From the NCBI GenBank assembly GCA_004028765.1, contig SAIX01000012.1, positions 1-64,000 on the forward strand: a DNA stretch of 64,000 bases. Direction: 5' to 3'. The DNA comes from Chitinophagaceae bacterium. Its GTDB lineage: Bacteria > Bacteroidota > Bacteroidia > Chitinophagales > Chitinophagaceae. The notes below the pieces were generated by a model. That model was not told the origin of the DNA and searched no databases. It saw only the letters and a program-made list of their open reading frames with translations. Both the position numbers and the translations under genes were made by a program. Shown here piece after piece: positions 52,136 through 60,958 of the stretch (position 1 is its first letter; the number at the start of each line of letters is the position of its first letter).

Positions 52136-52752
52136 AAATTGGGCTGGTGTGGATCATGATATGCACCGCATATGTGCGAACCCATGCGCAAACGCAAGAG
52201 ATGGAACAGTTAAGGCTGGATCTGGAAAAACTAGCGCAGTTTAAGTTGATGCTCACCGAAATGAAGTCAGGGTATCAAACGATGCTCAGCGGATATAGTG
52301 CTTTGCGCGATATCGGTAAGACCAATTTTAACTTACATAAAGGGTTCCTGGATGGTTTACTGGCGGTAAATCCTTCAGTCGCTCGTCAGCCTGCAGTACA
52401 AAGAATTTACGCGCATCAGAATAGAATAATAAGCGACAGTAAATCATGGATCACACGCTTAAGAAATACGCAGGTCTTTAAAGCGTCAGAGATAGCTGAA
52501 GTGGTAGCAGATTATTCAAACCTCATTTTGCTGCTGGAAGCAGATCGGGATCTTTTAGAAAAAGTACTCACCCCGGGAACCTACAGGATGAGTGACGCAG
52601 AACGATCGGAGATTATTTCAACTATCGAGGTCTCGGTACAAAAGCATACTCAGAAGTTCAGCGAGTTGCAGGAACAATATAATCGACAGTTATCGCTTCG
52701 GTTACAATCAAAAAAAGATGCGCAGGATATCAGACGCCTGGGTAAACAATAA
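52132..52752 (+). CDS. TerB-like conjugation accessory protein
   Basis: About 206 residues from the ATG at 52132 (the track start at 52024 overlaps the previous gene). It has a signal peptide (VRTHAQT) and the segment LEKLAQFKLMLTEMKSGYQTMLSGYSALRDIGKTNFNLHKGFLDGLL, which matches proteins annotated as 'TerB' in Bacteroidota transfer operons. These are periplasmic and unrelated in function to tellurite resistance as far as known. It precedes traJ by 12 nt. Confidence 0.75.
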   Translation: MKIGLVWIMICTAYVRTHAQTQEMEQLRLDLEKLAQFKLMLTEMKSGYQTMLSGYSALRDIGKTNFNLHKGFLDGLLAVNPSVARQPAVQRIYAHQNRIISDSKSWITRLRNTQVFKASEIAEVVADYSNLILLLEADRDLLEKVLTPGTYRMSDAERSEIISTIEVSVQKHTQKFSELQEQYNRQLSLRLQSKKDAQDIRRLGKQ

Positions 52753-52764
52753 ACAGCAGCTATA

Positions 52765-53763
52765 ATGAAAAGAATGTATGTGTTGATTTTATTCTTACCG
52801 ATTGGAGTGCATGCGCAAACCCTTTCCAATGGAACGTACATGCAATCGGTACTGGACCAGTTGTATAACGCGATGATGCCTATGTGCGGCCAGCTGATCG
52901 GTTCTGCCAGACTGATTGCAGGACTGGCTACGCTGTGCTATATCGGTATGCGGGTTTGGAAAAGTATTGCAGCAGCAGAACCATTGGATCTCTTCGGTTT
53001 GCTTCGCCCTTTTGTTATCGGGTTCTGTATTCTCATTTTCCCCTCCTTTATTACGCTGTTGAATGGGATACTGCAGCCCACCGTAGCAGCTACTTCCTAC
53101 ATGGTAAGGAACAGCAATACTGTGATGGAAAAATACCTGGCTGCCCAACAGGCATCAAATGGTGGGCTGGGCATGTTAAATCCGGCCAGTTGGATCAGGG
53201 CCGGAATAAAAGAAATTCTGGAAGTCGTCTTTCAAACGGCGGCGCTGATCATCGATGTAATCAGAACCTTCTATTTAATAGTACTAGCGATCATCGGTCC
53301 TATTGTTTTTGCACTTTCCATTTTCGATGGCTTCCAGCATTTGCTTACTGTTTGGCTGGCGCGGTACATCAATGTATTTCTCTGGCTGCCGGTGGCCAAT
53401 ATTTTTGGCGCCATCATTGCCAAAGTCCAGGAGACCATGATTGCAAACGCGCCTGTGGACGATGCGCTACCGTATTCCACCACCAACTGGGCTTATATCG
53501 CATTTCTTTTGATTGGTGTCATTGGATATTTCACCGTTCCATCCGTGGCTAATTATATAGTGAATGCAGGTGGTGGCAATGCACTCTTGCATAAAGTAAC
53601 CTCCATGACCGTAGGTGCTGCAAAACAAACAGCTAGTGCGGTTACGACTGCCAGCACAGGAATGTCTGCCGATGCCTTTGGAAAAGGGGCAAATAAAATG
53701 ACCCAGGGCATGAGCGAGTCTGGTGCATCGAACAATTACTTCAAAGAAAAAATAAAAGGGTAA
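52765..53763 (+). CDS. traJ: TraJ conjugation protein (VirB6-like)
   Basis: A 332-residue inner-membrane channel protein with a signal peptide (GVHAQ) and about six membrane helices (ARLIAGLATLCYIGMRVW, FVIGFCILIFPSFITLL, TFYLIVLAIIGPIVFALSIF, YIAFLLIGVIGYFTV). The C-terminal tail is soluble. This matches TraJ. It is followed by traK after 3 nt. Confidence 0.92.
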   Translation: MKRMYVLILFLPIGVHAQTLSNGTYMQSVLDQLYNAMMPMCGQLIGSARLIAGLATLCYIGMRVWKSIAAAEPLDLFGLLRPFVIGFCILIFPSFITLLNGILQPTVAATSYMVRNSNTVMEKYLAAQQASNGGLGMLNPASWIRAGIKEILEVVFQTAALIIDVIRTFYLIVLAIIGPIVFALSIFDGFQHLLTVWLARYINVFLWLPVANIFGAIIAKVQETMIANAPVDDALPYSTTNWAYIAFLLIGVIGYFTVPSVANYIVNAGGGNALLHKVTSMTVGAAKQTASAVTTASTGMSADAFGKGANKMTQGMSESGASNNYFKEKIKG

Positions 53764-53766
53764 AGC

Positions 53767-54384
53767 ATGTTCGAGCCTACTAGAAATATAGACACTGCTT
53801 TTCGCTCGATGCGTATGGTCATGCTTACGGTGATCATCGCATGTCTGCTCATAAGTGCTTACGCGGTGTATAAAAATGGCAAGATCGCAGAGCGCATGCA
53901 GGACAGGGTGTATGTCCTGAACTCTGGAGTTGCCATGGAAGCGGTTGCGGGTACCAGGCGCGATAACTTGAGCGTAGAAGCAAAGGATCATGTGCGCCGG
54001 TTTCATGAACTGTTCTTTTCACTCGATCCTGATGAAAAAGCGATTTCTAGTAATATCCGCCGCGCACTATACCTGGCAGATGCAACGGCTAAAAAACAGT
54101 ACGATGATTTGGTGGAAACTGGATATGTCTCGGGCATTATTTCAGGCAATATTAGTCAGCATATATCAGTAGATAGTGTTGCTGTGTCACTTAGCAGTGA
54201 GCCTTATGCGTTTACATGTTATGCGACACTAAAGATCATACGCTCTTCGAGCATCGTCAGTCGAAGCCTGATTACGGCGGGCGTACTGCGAGTCGTATCT
54301 AGATCGGAGCATAATCCGCACGGGTTCCTGATTGAAAAATGGGAAGTGATAGAAAATAAGGATATCAAAATCGAGAACAGATGA
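53767..54384 (+). CDS. traK: TraK conjugation protein (VirB8-like)
   Basis: A 205-residue protein with one N-terminal membrane helix (MVMLTVIIACLLISAYAVY) and a periplasmic NTF2-like domain. The opening FEPTRNIDTAFRSMR is typical of TraK. It overlaps traM by 4 nt (ATGA), leaving no room for a traL gene, which is normally found between traK and traM. Confidence 0.92.
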   Translation: MFEPTRNIDTAFRSMRMVMLTVIIACLLISAYAVYKNGKIAERMQDRVYVLNSGVAMEAVAGTRRDNLSVEAKDHVRRFHELFFSLDPDEKAISSNIRRALYLADATAKKQYDDLVETGYVSGIISGNISQHISVDSVAVSLSSEPYAFTCYATLKIIRSSSIVSRSLITAGVLRVVSRSEHNPHGFLIEKWEVIENKDIKIENR

Positions 54385-55475
54385 ATGAAAGGAATAAAAG
54401 ACAGCTAAGGTTTTTATTGTTGCTACCGGTCATAGTCGTTCCATTTACTACTACACTGTTCTGGCTTCTGGGGGGCGGATCTAAGGAAGTATCTACCAAA
54501 TCACAACAAAGTGGTTTAAATACCAAATTACCGGGAGCAAACATTTCAAAAGATAGTGCCAAGGATAAGCTTTCTTTTTATGAGCAGGCTATTGCAGATT
54601 CCTTGCATAAAGAGTCAGTTGCCAGGAACGATCCCTTTTATCGCGAAAGCGAATCAAAGAGTCCGGAATCAAAAACAGAGGCAGATGAAAGAATAAAGGA
54701 GATATATAAAAGGAACCATGTCTATCAAAGCTACAACGAGCAGAAACCCCAATACGAGCCCGTCAGAGGGAGCCCAACTAGCACAGTTACTCAAATAGTA
54801 AGTGCCCAAGAAAAAGACCCAGAGATAGAGGCCATCAATCAGACGCTTGAGCAATTAAAAAGTCTACAGTCAACGCCGCAGCCTAAGGTCAACAAAACAA
54901 GCATAGCAACCAATACAGTCCAGGCAAAACAGGTGGACAGTGATGATGATAGTTTCTTCGGAAAAAAAGATTCAGGAAGGCTCAATAGATTTATAGACGA
55001 CCGCAAAGAACCCTCAACAGGATTTTCTGCCATCATAGCCTATACACAAATTGTACAGTCGGGAATGCCGGTTAAGATGCAGTTGGAAAGAGCTATGAAA
55101 TGTGGTACTACAATTATCCCGGTTGGGTATGAACTCACAGGTATCGCTGCGCTGGAAGGGGATCGTATGATGATTACAGTCTCCACGGTCCAGGTACAGG
55201 GTGAGATTATCCCCGTGTCACTTGTAGTACATGATCTGGATGGACTCGAAGGAATATACGTGCCTGGCTCATTAAAGAGTGAAGTATTAAAGTCAACCGC
55301 AGAACAAAGTCTTCAATCGGTCAACATACTAAGTCTTGACCCCACCGTGCAATCCCAATTGGCGGCAGCGGGCATAAGTGCCGCCAAAGGGTTACTCAGC
55401 AAAAAAGTAAAGGCTGTAAGAACCATCATCACCGCGGGATACAAGATCATCTTAAGAAACAAAAAAAACGAGTGA
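54381..55475 (+). CDS. traM: TraM conjugation protein (VirB10-like)
   Basis: A 364-residue protein with one membrane helix (FLLLLPVIVVPFTTTLFWLL), a charged periplasmic spacer and a C-terminal VirB10-like beta domain (GMPVKMQLERAMKCGTTIIPVGYELTGIAAL ... GIYVPGSLKSEVLK). This is the TraM pattern. It precedes traN by 1 nt. Confidence 0.92.
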   Translation: MNERNKRQLRFLLLLPVIVVPFTTTLFWLLGGGSKEVSTKSQQSGLNTKLPGANISKDSAKDKLSFYEQAIADSLHKESVARNDPFYRESESKSPESKTEADERIKEIYKRNHVYQSYNEQKPQYEPVRGSPTSTVTQIVSAQEKDPEIEAINQTLEQLKSLQSTPQPKVNKTSIATNTVQAKQVDSDDDSFFGKKDSGRLNRFIDDRKEPSTGFSAIIAYTQIVQSGMPVKMQLERAMKCGTTIIPVGYELTGIAALEGDRMMITVSTVQVQGEIIPVSLVVHDLDGLEGIYVPGSLKSEVLKSTAEQSLQSVNILSLDPTVQSQLAAAGISAAKGLLSKKVKAVRTIITAGYKIILRNKKNE

Positions 55476-55476
55476 G

Positions 55477-56247
55477 ATGAGAGTTGTTGTAGTAATTATA
55501 ATACTCTTTGCATGTGAGTGTGTATCCGCACAGGTGGAAATGCCAAGGGTATTTGCGGTCGGCGTTAACCGAACCACTAGTATCATTTTTCCCGCGAGCA
55601 TCGTCTCGGTGGATCGGGGAAGTGAAAAAATAATCATTCAAAAGGCTACCAATTATATCCTTAAAGTAAAAGCGGAAAGCAATTTCTCCGACACCACCAG
55701 TTTAACAGTCGTTACTTCTGACGGAAAGCTCTATCCGTTTCTGGTTCATTTTAATCTCTCGGCAGCAGCTCTCACTATTCAATTAGGTAGAGATGATGCA
55801 ATCAACCGTGATACAAGTTTAGATGTGCTGGATAGAGAGGTAAGAAGGTTTAACCAAAATCTTTTCGGCGTGTCATTCACCGAAGGAAAAGTGCGCCTTT
55901 CTTTAACGGGTGTTTACTCAACCGGAGAACTCGTGCTGTGCAGGTTCAGGTTGGAAAATCATTCTTCTCTCTCATACGCAGTGGGTGGACTGCAGGTGGT
56001 GTCAAAGGAATCAAGTATTGCCCGACGGGCGTCCGCACAGGAGAGAAAAATCACTCCGGTGTTTTTCTTGCAACAGGAAATGGTAGTGCGCGAAAAGTCT
56101 GTCCAGGTATTTGTCATTTTTCTACCTAAGCCCACCCTTAATCTTTCCCGCAGTCTTGAATTCCGTCTGTCCGAAAAAGACGGCGAAAGAAACCTGGTAC
56201 TGCAGGTCAGAAATAAGTTTTTGATCAAGGCAGTGTTGATACGATAA
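55477..56247 (+). CDS. traN: TraN conjugation protein (VirB9-like)
   Basis: A 256-residue periplasmic/outer-membrane-associated protein with a signal peptide (CECVSAQV). It shows the beta-rich pattern of DUF4138/TraN (VNRTTSIIFPASIVSVDRGSEKIIIQKA). With TraM and TraO it forms the outer part of the channel. The downstream gene starts after 13 nt. Confidence 0.92.
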   Translation: MRVVVVIIILFACECVSAQVEMPRVFAVGVNRTTSIIFPASIVSVDRGSEKIIIQKATNYILKVKAESNFSDTTSLTVVTSDGKLYPFLVHFNLSAAALTIQLGRDDAINRDTSLDVLDREVRRFNQNLFGVSFTEGKVRLSLTGVYSTGELVLCRFRLENHSSLSYAVGGLQVVSKESSIARRASAQERKITPVFFLQQEMVVREKSVQVFVIFLPKPTLNLSRSLEFRLSEKDGERNLVLQVRNKFLIKAVLIR

Positions 56248-56260
56248 AAATTTTGGAGAC

Positions 56261-57829
56261 ATGTATATACAGATAAGCGAACTGGCAGCCGTTGTCAGAG
56301 AAATGGAAGACCAGCTTCAGGACTTGAAGGTCTTTGTGTCGGTTGATAAAAGCTTGCAGATGATCTCGGTGCGCGATCTATATTTTTTTGAAACGGAAGA
56401 TAAGGTTAATGCTTTCGAGGAATTCAACGAAAGCCGAGGCAAAGAGGTAATCACGCTTCTTCTTTTACACGCCTACGGATATATCGAAGCAAAGGCTTTT
56501 GAGGCTTTTTCTGGTGGGATAAGAAATGCCATATATGTCGACCTAAAAAGTCTAGCTGCTCAGAATGAAATTGAGGAAAGACTCGATATCCGTACAGAAC
56601 TAGAGAGTGAAATGGAGGCCATGAAATGGAGCGATATAAAATATGAATACCGCAGAGTAGATGATAAAAAATTGCCTTTTGACGAGTTGATAAGTTTCAA
56701 TCGGTTAGAATTTTTAATGGAGACACTTTCCGCGCATGCGCAGCTAAGTATTGAAAACAGGCAATGGGTAGAGGATATCACCAGACGATATTGGACTGGG
56801 TATCCTATGGAAAAAGAAATCCAACCGATCCTGGATGGCAGGTATGCCCAGATCAATCAACCAATTATTAGTAACCATAAAAATGAGAGTATGAATGTAG
56901 AGACTTTTGAGTACTTAAAAGAAAGAGTACGCTACACGGGCTTTGGGGAGGGTTTAAATAACCAACTGGAAAGAGGTTTAAAGGAAGGATTACCGGAGTT
57001 TACCGTCTACGGAAGTCATGAATTCGGTAAAGACAGGGTCGATATGGCCTTGCATTTTTCGCGTTCCAGTCGAGAGGGTAGCGAAAAATATTTTTTCAAT
57101 CGCTATGAAATCGCCTTAAAGGCCGAGGGAAGTGAATCCCGGCAAATGTTCTTTATCAACAACAAGGGTCAGAGTATAACGCTGCGGGAAGCCTATAATC
57201 TGATGAAGGGAAGAAGCGTTTTCAAAGAACTTACCCCAAAAGAAGGCGCGCGTTACAATGCATGGCTTAAGCTGGATTTTCAGAAAAGAGATGAGCATGG
57301 TAACGCGAAACTCCAAACCTTCAATGAGAATTATGGATTCGATTTAAAAGAAGCAGTTGGTCGTCTCCCGTTAAAAGAATTGAAGGAACCGGATAAGCTG
57401 GCAAAACTCTTTGAACAGCTCCAGAAAGGCGATCTGGTTGAAGCTACACTGCTTCGCAAAGAAAATGGAGAAACCACTGAGCGAGAAGTTACTGTATTGA
57501 TCACAGCCGATCCTAAATACAAGTCGATGCAAATGTTCGACATGGAAGGCAGAAAACTGCATGTGCCAGGCCCGAAACATGACACAAGGTATGGACAGGC
57601 GCCAGTAGATGAAAAGCGTATAGAGAATGGTACAGCAGTGCGGGTGGGGGAAGTGGCAAAACAGGTGGCGGATAACTTGCAAACATCTTCTGTTAAACCT
57701 GGTGAAGCGGAAGGGGGATCGAAACCTATCCATAAAAACCAGAATCTGTTACCGAAGCGTGTAAATAATCAAAGCAATCTGCTCCAGAAGAAAAAACAGA
57801 AAAACAAAAAAGGCAGATCGATCTCATAA
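56261..57829 (+). CDS. Conserved mobile-element protein (DUF3945-like)
   Basis: A 522-residue soluble protein. The middle segment (GLPEFTVYGSHEFGKDRVDMALHFSRS, then ITLREAYNLMKGRSVFKEL and YNAWLKLDF) is characteristic of unnamed proteins on Bacteroidota plasmids and conjugative elements, in the DUF3945 group as I recall. The C-terminus is basic and low-complexity (LLQKKKQKNKKGRS), which may bind nucleic acid. It is co-transcribed with the tra genes. Function unknown. Confidence 0.65.
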   Translation: MYIQISELAAVVREMEDQLQDLKVFVSVDKSLQMISVRDLYFFETEDKVNAFEEFNESRGKEVITLLLLHAYGYIEAKAFEAFSGGIRNAIYVDLKSLAAQNEIEERLDIRTELESEMEAMKWSDIKYEYRRVDDKKLPFDELISFNRLEFLMETLSAHAQLSIENRQWVEDITRRYWTGYPMEKEIQPILDGRYAQINQPIISNHKNESMNVETFEYLKERVRYTGFGEGLNNQLERGLKEGLPEFTVYGSHEFGKDRVDMALHFSRSSREGSEKYFFNRYEIALKAEGSESRQMFFINNKGQSITLREAYNLMKGRSVFKELTPKEGARYNAWLKLDFQKRDEHGNAKLQTFNENYGFDLKEAVGRLPLKELKEPDKLAKLFEQLQKGDLVEATLLRKENGETTEREVTVLITADPKYKSMQMFDMEGRKLHVPGPKHDTRYGQAPVDEKRIENGTAVRVGEVAKQVADNLQTSSVKPGEAEGGSKPIHKNQNLLPKRVNNQSNLLQKKKQKNKKGRSIS

Positions 57830-57839
57830 ACCACAAAGT

Positions 57840-58532
57840 ATGAACAAGAGGAATTTGGAAATGCTGGCAGCGCGGCTGCAAAAACTGGGTTTTGATGCTG
57901 ATATACAATACCGGCTTTCCGCTCATTGCTGTTTTGCGCCTTCAGAGTTTACAATCTCACATACAATGAAAGCAGGTGGTGATGAGTGCGAGTTTTTCGT
58001 TCAATGTATGCGTGGAGAGCAGGGGATGTATGATGCGATGTCATTTACTGCCGTGTTACGAAAGCTTCCGGAAATACCTGTAGAGTTATCTGCGCTGAAT
58101 GAAGCAATGAGCACCATCGACTGGACAGCCTTGTATGCATGCCGTAACACAATGCAGGTAGTAACTGTGGAGCAGGATACATTTACTGCGGCGGCACTAT
58201 TGGAAGATGTTGCAAAAGTGGATACCGAAGGGCTCTTACGTTTTCGATACTGGGGTGGTACACCACTGGAAGCACTCGTTCCAGGCTTACATGCTTTAAA
58301 GACAACGCATGAGATTTCACAAAGGTTCTATCTTATCACAGAAGACCCCATCTCTTTTATGGACGCTTTCCGGTTCCTGCAGAGTAACTGGATGGCAAGA
58401 AAGGTGAATATGGATAAGAGATCCCTTTTGCAAAAGCGGGATCGCAATGCAGACAAAGCCGGTAGTGCAGCGGGTAAACTACTTGCTAAGAGAGTCCGGC
58501 CCAACAAAAAACCGGGTGGATATAAAGAGTAG
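57840..58532 (+). CDS. Unknown element-encoded protein
   Basis: A 230-residue soluble protein, mixed alpha/beta, with a basic C-terminal tail (LLAKRVRPNKKPGGYKE). It begins 10 nt after the DUF3945-like gene and ends 3 nt before the next one. No family is recognised. Its position suggests a role linked to transfer or DNA processing. Confidence 0.5.
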   Translation: MNKRNLEMLAARLQKLGFDADIQYRLSAHCCFAPSEFTISHTMKAGGDECEFFVQCMRGEQGMYDAMSFTAVLRKLPEIPVELSALNEAMSTIDWTALYACRNTMQVVTVEQDTFTAAALLEDVAKVDTEGLLRFRYWGGTPLEALVPGLHALKTTHEISQRFYLITEDPISFMDAFRFLQSNWMARKVNMDKRSLLQKRDRNADKAGSAAGKLLAKRVRPNKKPGGYKE

Positions 58533-58535
58533 GTT

Positions 58536-58811
58536 ATGTTCATCTGCGATTTTTTCTCGGTAGTGGCAGACGATGTGCGGATCACAGCTTCGCACATCAG
58601 CCTCTACCTGGCTATTTATGCGCAATGGGTGGAACAGGGGTCACCCGGCGAAATATGCGTTGATCGGCCAAAGCTTATGAATCTATCCAAAATAGGTGGT
58701 CGATCGACCTACGATAAATGCCTGCACGATCTGCACGATTTCCGGTATGTGGCCTATTATCCGGCGCGAGCAAAGGGGAAAAGCCGGGTAGTTTTACGGA
58801 AACTGGTTTAA
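58536..58811 (+). CDS. Small winged-helix-like protein
   Basis: A 91-residue protein with a likely winged helix (ASHISLYLAIYAQWVEQG, then RPKLMNLSKIGGRSTYDKCLHDLHDFRYVAYY). Such small proteins are frequent near the integration module of Bacteroidota elements and may regulate excision. It is the last gene before the strong terminator. Confidence 0.6.
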   Translation: MFICDFFSVVADDVRITASHISLYLAIYAQWVEQGSPGEICVDRPKLMNLSKIGGRSTYDKCLHDLHDFRYVAYYPARAKGKSRVVLRKLV

Positions 58812-58830
58812 AGCCTCTGAAAAGCGTTGG

Positions 58831-58857
58831 AAACCGGTGAAATTCACCGGTTTTTTT
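58831..58857 (+). terminator. Strong rho-independent terminator of the tra operon
   Basis: AAACCGGTG-aaatt-CACCGGTTT, nine perfect pairs, running into a seven-T tract. It lies 20 nt after the last tra-operon gene. Confidence 0.9.
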
Positions 58858-58880
58858 GTGGGTGATTGAAAGTGTGAAGT

Positions 58881-59054
58881 ATGGAAAACGAAGTAAAGAT
58901 TACACCAGAAAAGGTGGTGAACCTATTAGCAAAGAGCGGTACTTTTGTAACGTTACCCGAGGCGGAGATAATATTATCATTCCTCACCAATTTGGCCTCA
59001 ATTTCCTTAACCCAAATCCAGGAAAATGAAGGCAGATTTATATATCCGCGTTAG
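58881..59054 (+). CDS. 57-residue ORF overlapping the recombinase start (below ORF-track cutoff)
   Basis: MENEVKITPEKVVNLLAKSG, then TLPEAEIILSFLTNLASISL. I associate this short helical protein with genes located just before serine recombinases in Bacteroidota elements. Its last 29 nt overlap the recombinase start, so translation of the two is probably coupled. It could be a directionality or control factor. Confidence 0.55.
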   Translation: MENEVKITPEKVVNLLAKSGTFVTLPEAEIILSFLTNLASISLTQIQENEGRFIYPR

Positions 59055-60699
59055 TACGGATGAACAGGCCGAAAAGGGCTATTCCCAAAGAGACCAGGAA
59101 GATCGTTTGCGTAAGTATTGCGATTTCAAAAAAATTGAAATACGCGGGGTTATTTACGAAGACTATTCTGCAAAGACATTCCGCAGACCCGCCTGGCAAA
59201 AACTCTTAAGCACGCTGAGACTTCGCAAAAGACAAACCAATCTTATCCTGTTTACTAAGTGGGATCGTTTTAGTAGAAACGCGGCTGACGCGTTTCAAAT
59301 GATCAAGACATTGCGCAATCTGGGAGTAGAACCCTGTGCAATTGAGCAACCACTGGATCTCGATATTCCGGAAAATAAAATCATGCTTGGCATCTATCTC
59401 ACGGCGCCCGAAGTTGAGAACGATCGTAGATCACTCAACGTGCGATATGGGATGCGACGCGCGGTAAAAGAGGGTAGATGGATGAATGGAGCGCCCATCG
59501 GATACATCAACCGGACAGCACCCGATGGAAAGAAATTCATAGAAATAGAGCAGCCGTACGCTGACATCATGAAATGGGCTTTTGAAACGATCATTCAAAG
59601 ACAGCTTCATATCGTAGAAGTCTATCGACTCGCAAAAGAGAAAGGGTTACCGGTTTGTAAACAAACGTTCTGGAATAGCATCCACAACCCGGTGTATTGC
59701 GGTAAAATATTTCTGCGTGGATACAAGGAAGAACCGGATTCCATCATCAAAGGAAACCATGAGCCGATCATTTCTGAAAAATTATTTTTAGAAGTACAAG
59801 ATGTGTTGACTGGTAAAAAACGGGTTCGAAAAATTTATACCGAAACGCCAACACTCTACGTTCTCAGAGGGTATCTAGTTTGCCAGCGTTGTGGCAGAAC
59901 ACTAACGGCAAGCGCATCGAAGGGGCGTTCGATGTATTACCATTACTACCATTGCGTCCTTCCCTGCAAAGAGAGGTGGAAAGCAGAAGAAGTAAACGAC
60001 GCATTTGCAGCAGAGTTAGCCAAACTGATTCCACGTCCCGGCATGTCAGATGTCTACGCGCAGATCATCAACGATATGTATAAAAAGCACGTGGCTACCA
60101 ATAGTTTTGAAGTCAAAAAACTATCCGAAAGGGTGTCGGAATTACAGTCAAATATCAATAAGGCGAGAATGAAGTTCATGGCCGATGATATCGACAAAAA
60201 CGACTATCATTCCTACCGTAAAGAATGCGAAGATGAGATAACGCGGCTCGAGGCGACACTGGTCGACCTGACAAAAAACAAGATGGATATTACCAGCCTT
60301 GTCCGCCGAGCGATTGAAAATCTCAGTCGCTTAAATGAGATGTTTTTGACCGGGAAGACGGAGGAAAGACGTCGTATTATAAGTGCAATTTTCCCTGAAA
60401 AGCTCGTTTTCGATGGGAACTGGTTTCGAACCGCTCGAATGAATGAGGCAGTATACCTGATATTCAATGTGGGTGCGGGTTTCAGCGGAAATGATGGTCA
60501 AAATTTGAGCAACGAATCGCTCCAAAAAACTGCAAGCGGTTCGAAAAAGCCCGAAAAAGGCACTTTTCAGAATGTAAAACTTCGAACCGCTTTTTCTAAA
60601 ATGGGTGATCCGCTGAAACGCCCTATTGACGCGGGTTTTGAGAATAAAAAAAGTGGACTTCTCTTTGAAATTTTTGAGAAGTCCACTTCCGTTGCCTGA
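59026..60699 (+). CDS. Large serine recombinase/integrase
   Basis: A 557-residue site-specific recombinase. The catalytic Ser is Ser10 in LYIRVSTDEQ. The resolvase domain spans about 1-145, followed by the Recombinase domain and a zinc ribbon (CQRCGRTLTAS ... HCVLPCKERW). A coiled coil at about 370-430 (LSERVSELQSNINKARMKF, ITRLEATLVDLTKNK) controls synapsis. It integrates and excises the element. The last codons overlap the 3' end of the tRNA-Gln gene by 7 nt, and the last 16 codons contain the tRNA terminator hairpin, so the attachment site is at or near this junction. Confidence 0.92.
   Translation: MKADLYIRVSTDEQAEKGYSQRDQEDRLRKYCDFKKIEIRGVIYEDYSAKTFRRPAWQKLLSTLRLRKRQTNLILFTKWDRFSRNAADAFQMIKTLRNLGVEPCAIEQPLDLDIPENKIMLGIYLTAPEVENDRRSLNVRYGMRRAVKEGRWMNGAPIGYINRTAPDGKKFIEIEQPYADIMKWAFETIIQRQLHIVEVYRLAKEKGLPVCKQTFWNSIHNPVYCGKIFLRGYKEEPDSIIKGNHEPIISEKLFLEVQDVLTGKKRVRKIYTETPTLYVLRGYLVCQRCGRTLTASASKGRSMYYHYYHCVLPCKERWKAEEVNDAFAAELAKLIPRPGMSDVYAQIINDMYKKHVATNSFEVKKLSERVSELQSNINKARMKFMADDIDKNDYHSYRKECEDEITRLEATLVDLTKNKMDITSLVRRAIENLSRLNEMFLTGKTEERRRIISAIFPEKLVFDGNWFRTARMNEAVYLIFNVGAGFSGNDGQNLSNESLQKTASGSKKPEKGTFQNVKLRTAFSKMGDPLKRPIDAGFENKKSGLLFEIFEKSTSVA
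60644..60688 (-). terminator. Terminator of tRNA-Gln inside the recombinase 3' end
   Basis: A perfect 13-bp inverted repeat, AAGTGGACTTCTC (60651-60663) and GAGAAGTCCACTT (60676-60688). On the minus strand it is followed by a T-tract (A-run near 60646-60652 on the plus strand). It lies 5 nt after the tRNA 3' end. Confidence 0.8.
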
Positions 60700-60762
60700 C
60701 CTGGATTCGAACCAAGACAAACTGAACCAAAATCAGTTGTACTACCCTTATACTATCAGGCA
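60693..60762 (-). tRNA. tRNA-Gln (anticodon UUG)
   Basis: A 70-nt cloverleaf on the minus strand. The acceptor arms are TGCCTGA and TCAGGCA. The D stem is GTAT/GTAC. The anticodon arm is ACTGA-TT-TTG-GT-TCAGT, giving anticodon UUG. The T arm is CTTGG-TTCGAAT-CCAGG. CCA is not encoded. The 3' end faces the mobile element, the usual orientation for integration at a tRNA. Confidence 0.95.
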
Positions 60763-60788
60763 AAACCAACATTCTTTCGAATGGGGTG

Positions 60789-60820
60789 CAAAAATAAGGT
60801 TGGGCAGGTATTGTTCCAAA
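60789..60820 (-). promoter_or_regulatory. Promoter of tRNA-Gln
   Basis: On the minus strand, TTTG (60820-60817), a 20-bp spacer and TATTTTTG (60796-60789) match the Bacteroidota -33/-7 consensus at the ideal distance, about 27 nt upstream of the tRNA. Confidence 0.75.
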
Positions 60821-60958
60821 ATTTTTTCAGCCCGTCAGATTGTCAAGCTCTTCCCGAAAACCTTTTCGCAACTCGGGGAGCTGCATCTGCAGGAATGCTG
60901 TAAATTAACATCTTAAAGGGATGATTGTCCCGAAATCATTTCACCAAACGATTGCATC

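Noticed and set aside
52884-53552. 222-residue plus-strand ORF inside traJ
   Set aside because: Out-of-frame shadow of traJ; the membrane helices and family motifs are in the other frame.
53467-54006. 179-residue minus-strand ORF across traJ and traK
   Set aside because: It is antisense to two recognised tra genes and rich in His and Cys from reversed codons.
1-60692. A second copy of the tRNA-Gln 3' end that would mark the left end of the element
   Set aside because: I scanned by eye for the TTCGAA-containing tRNA end and found only chance matches (for example near 12060, 36380 and 60424). The left end is probably outside the window.
60626-60916. 96-residue ORF across the tRNA-Gln gene
   Set aside because: It covers a tRNA and its terminator and promoter on the opposite strand, so it is a chance frame.
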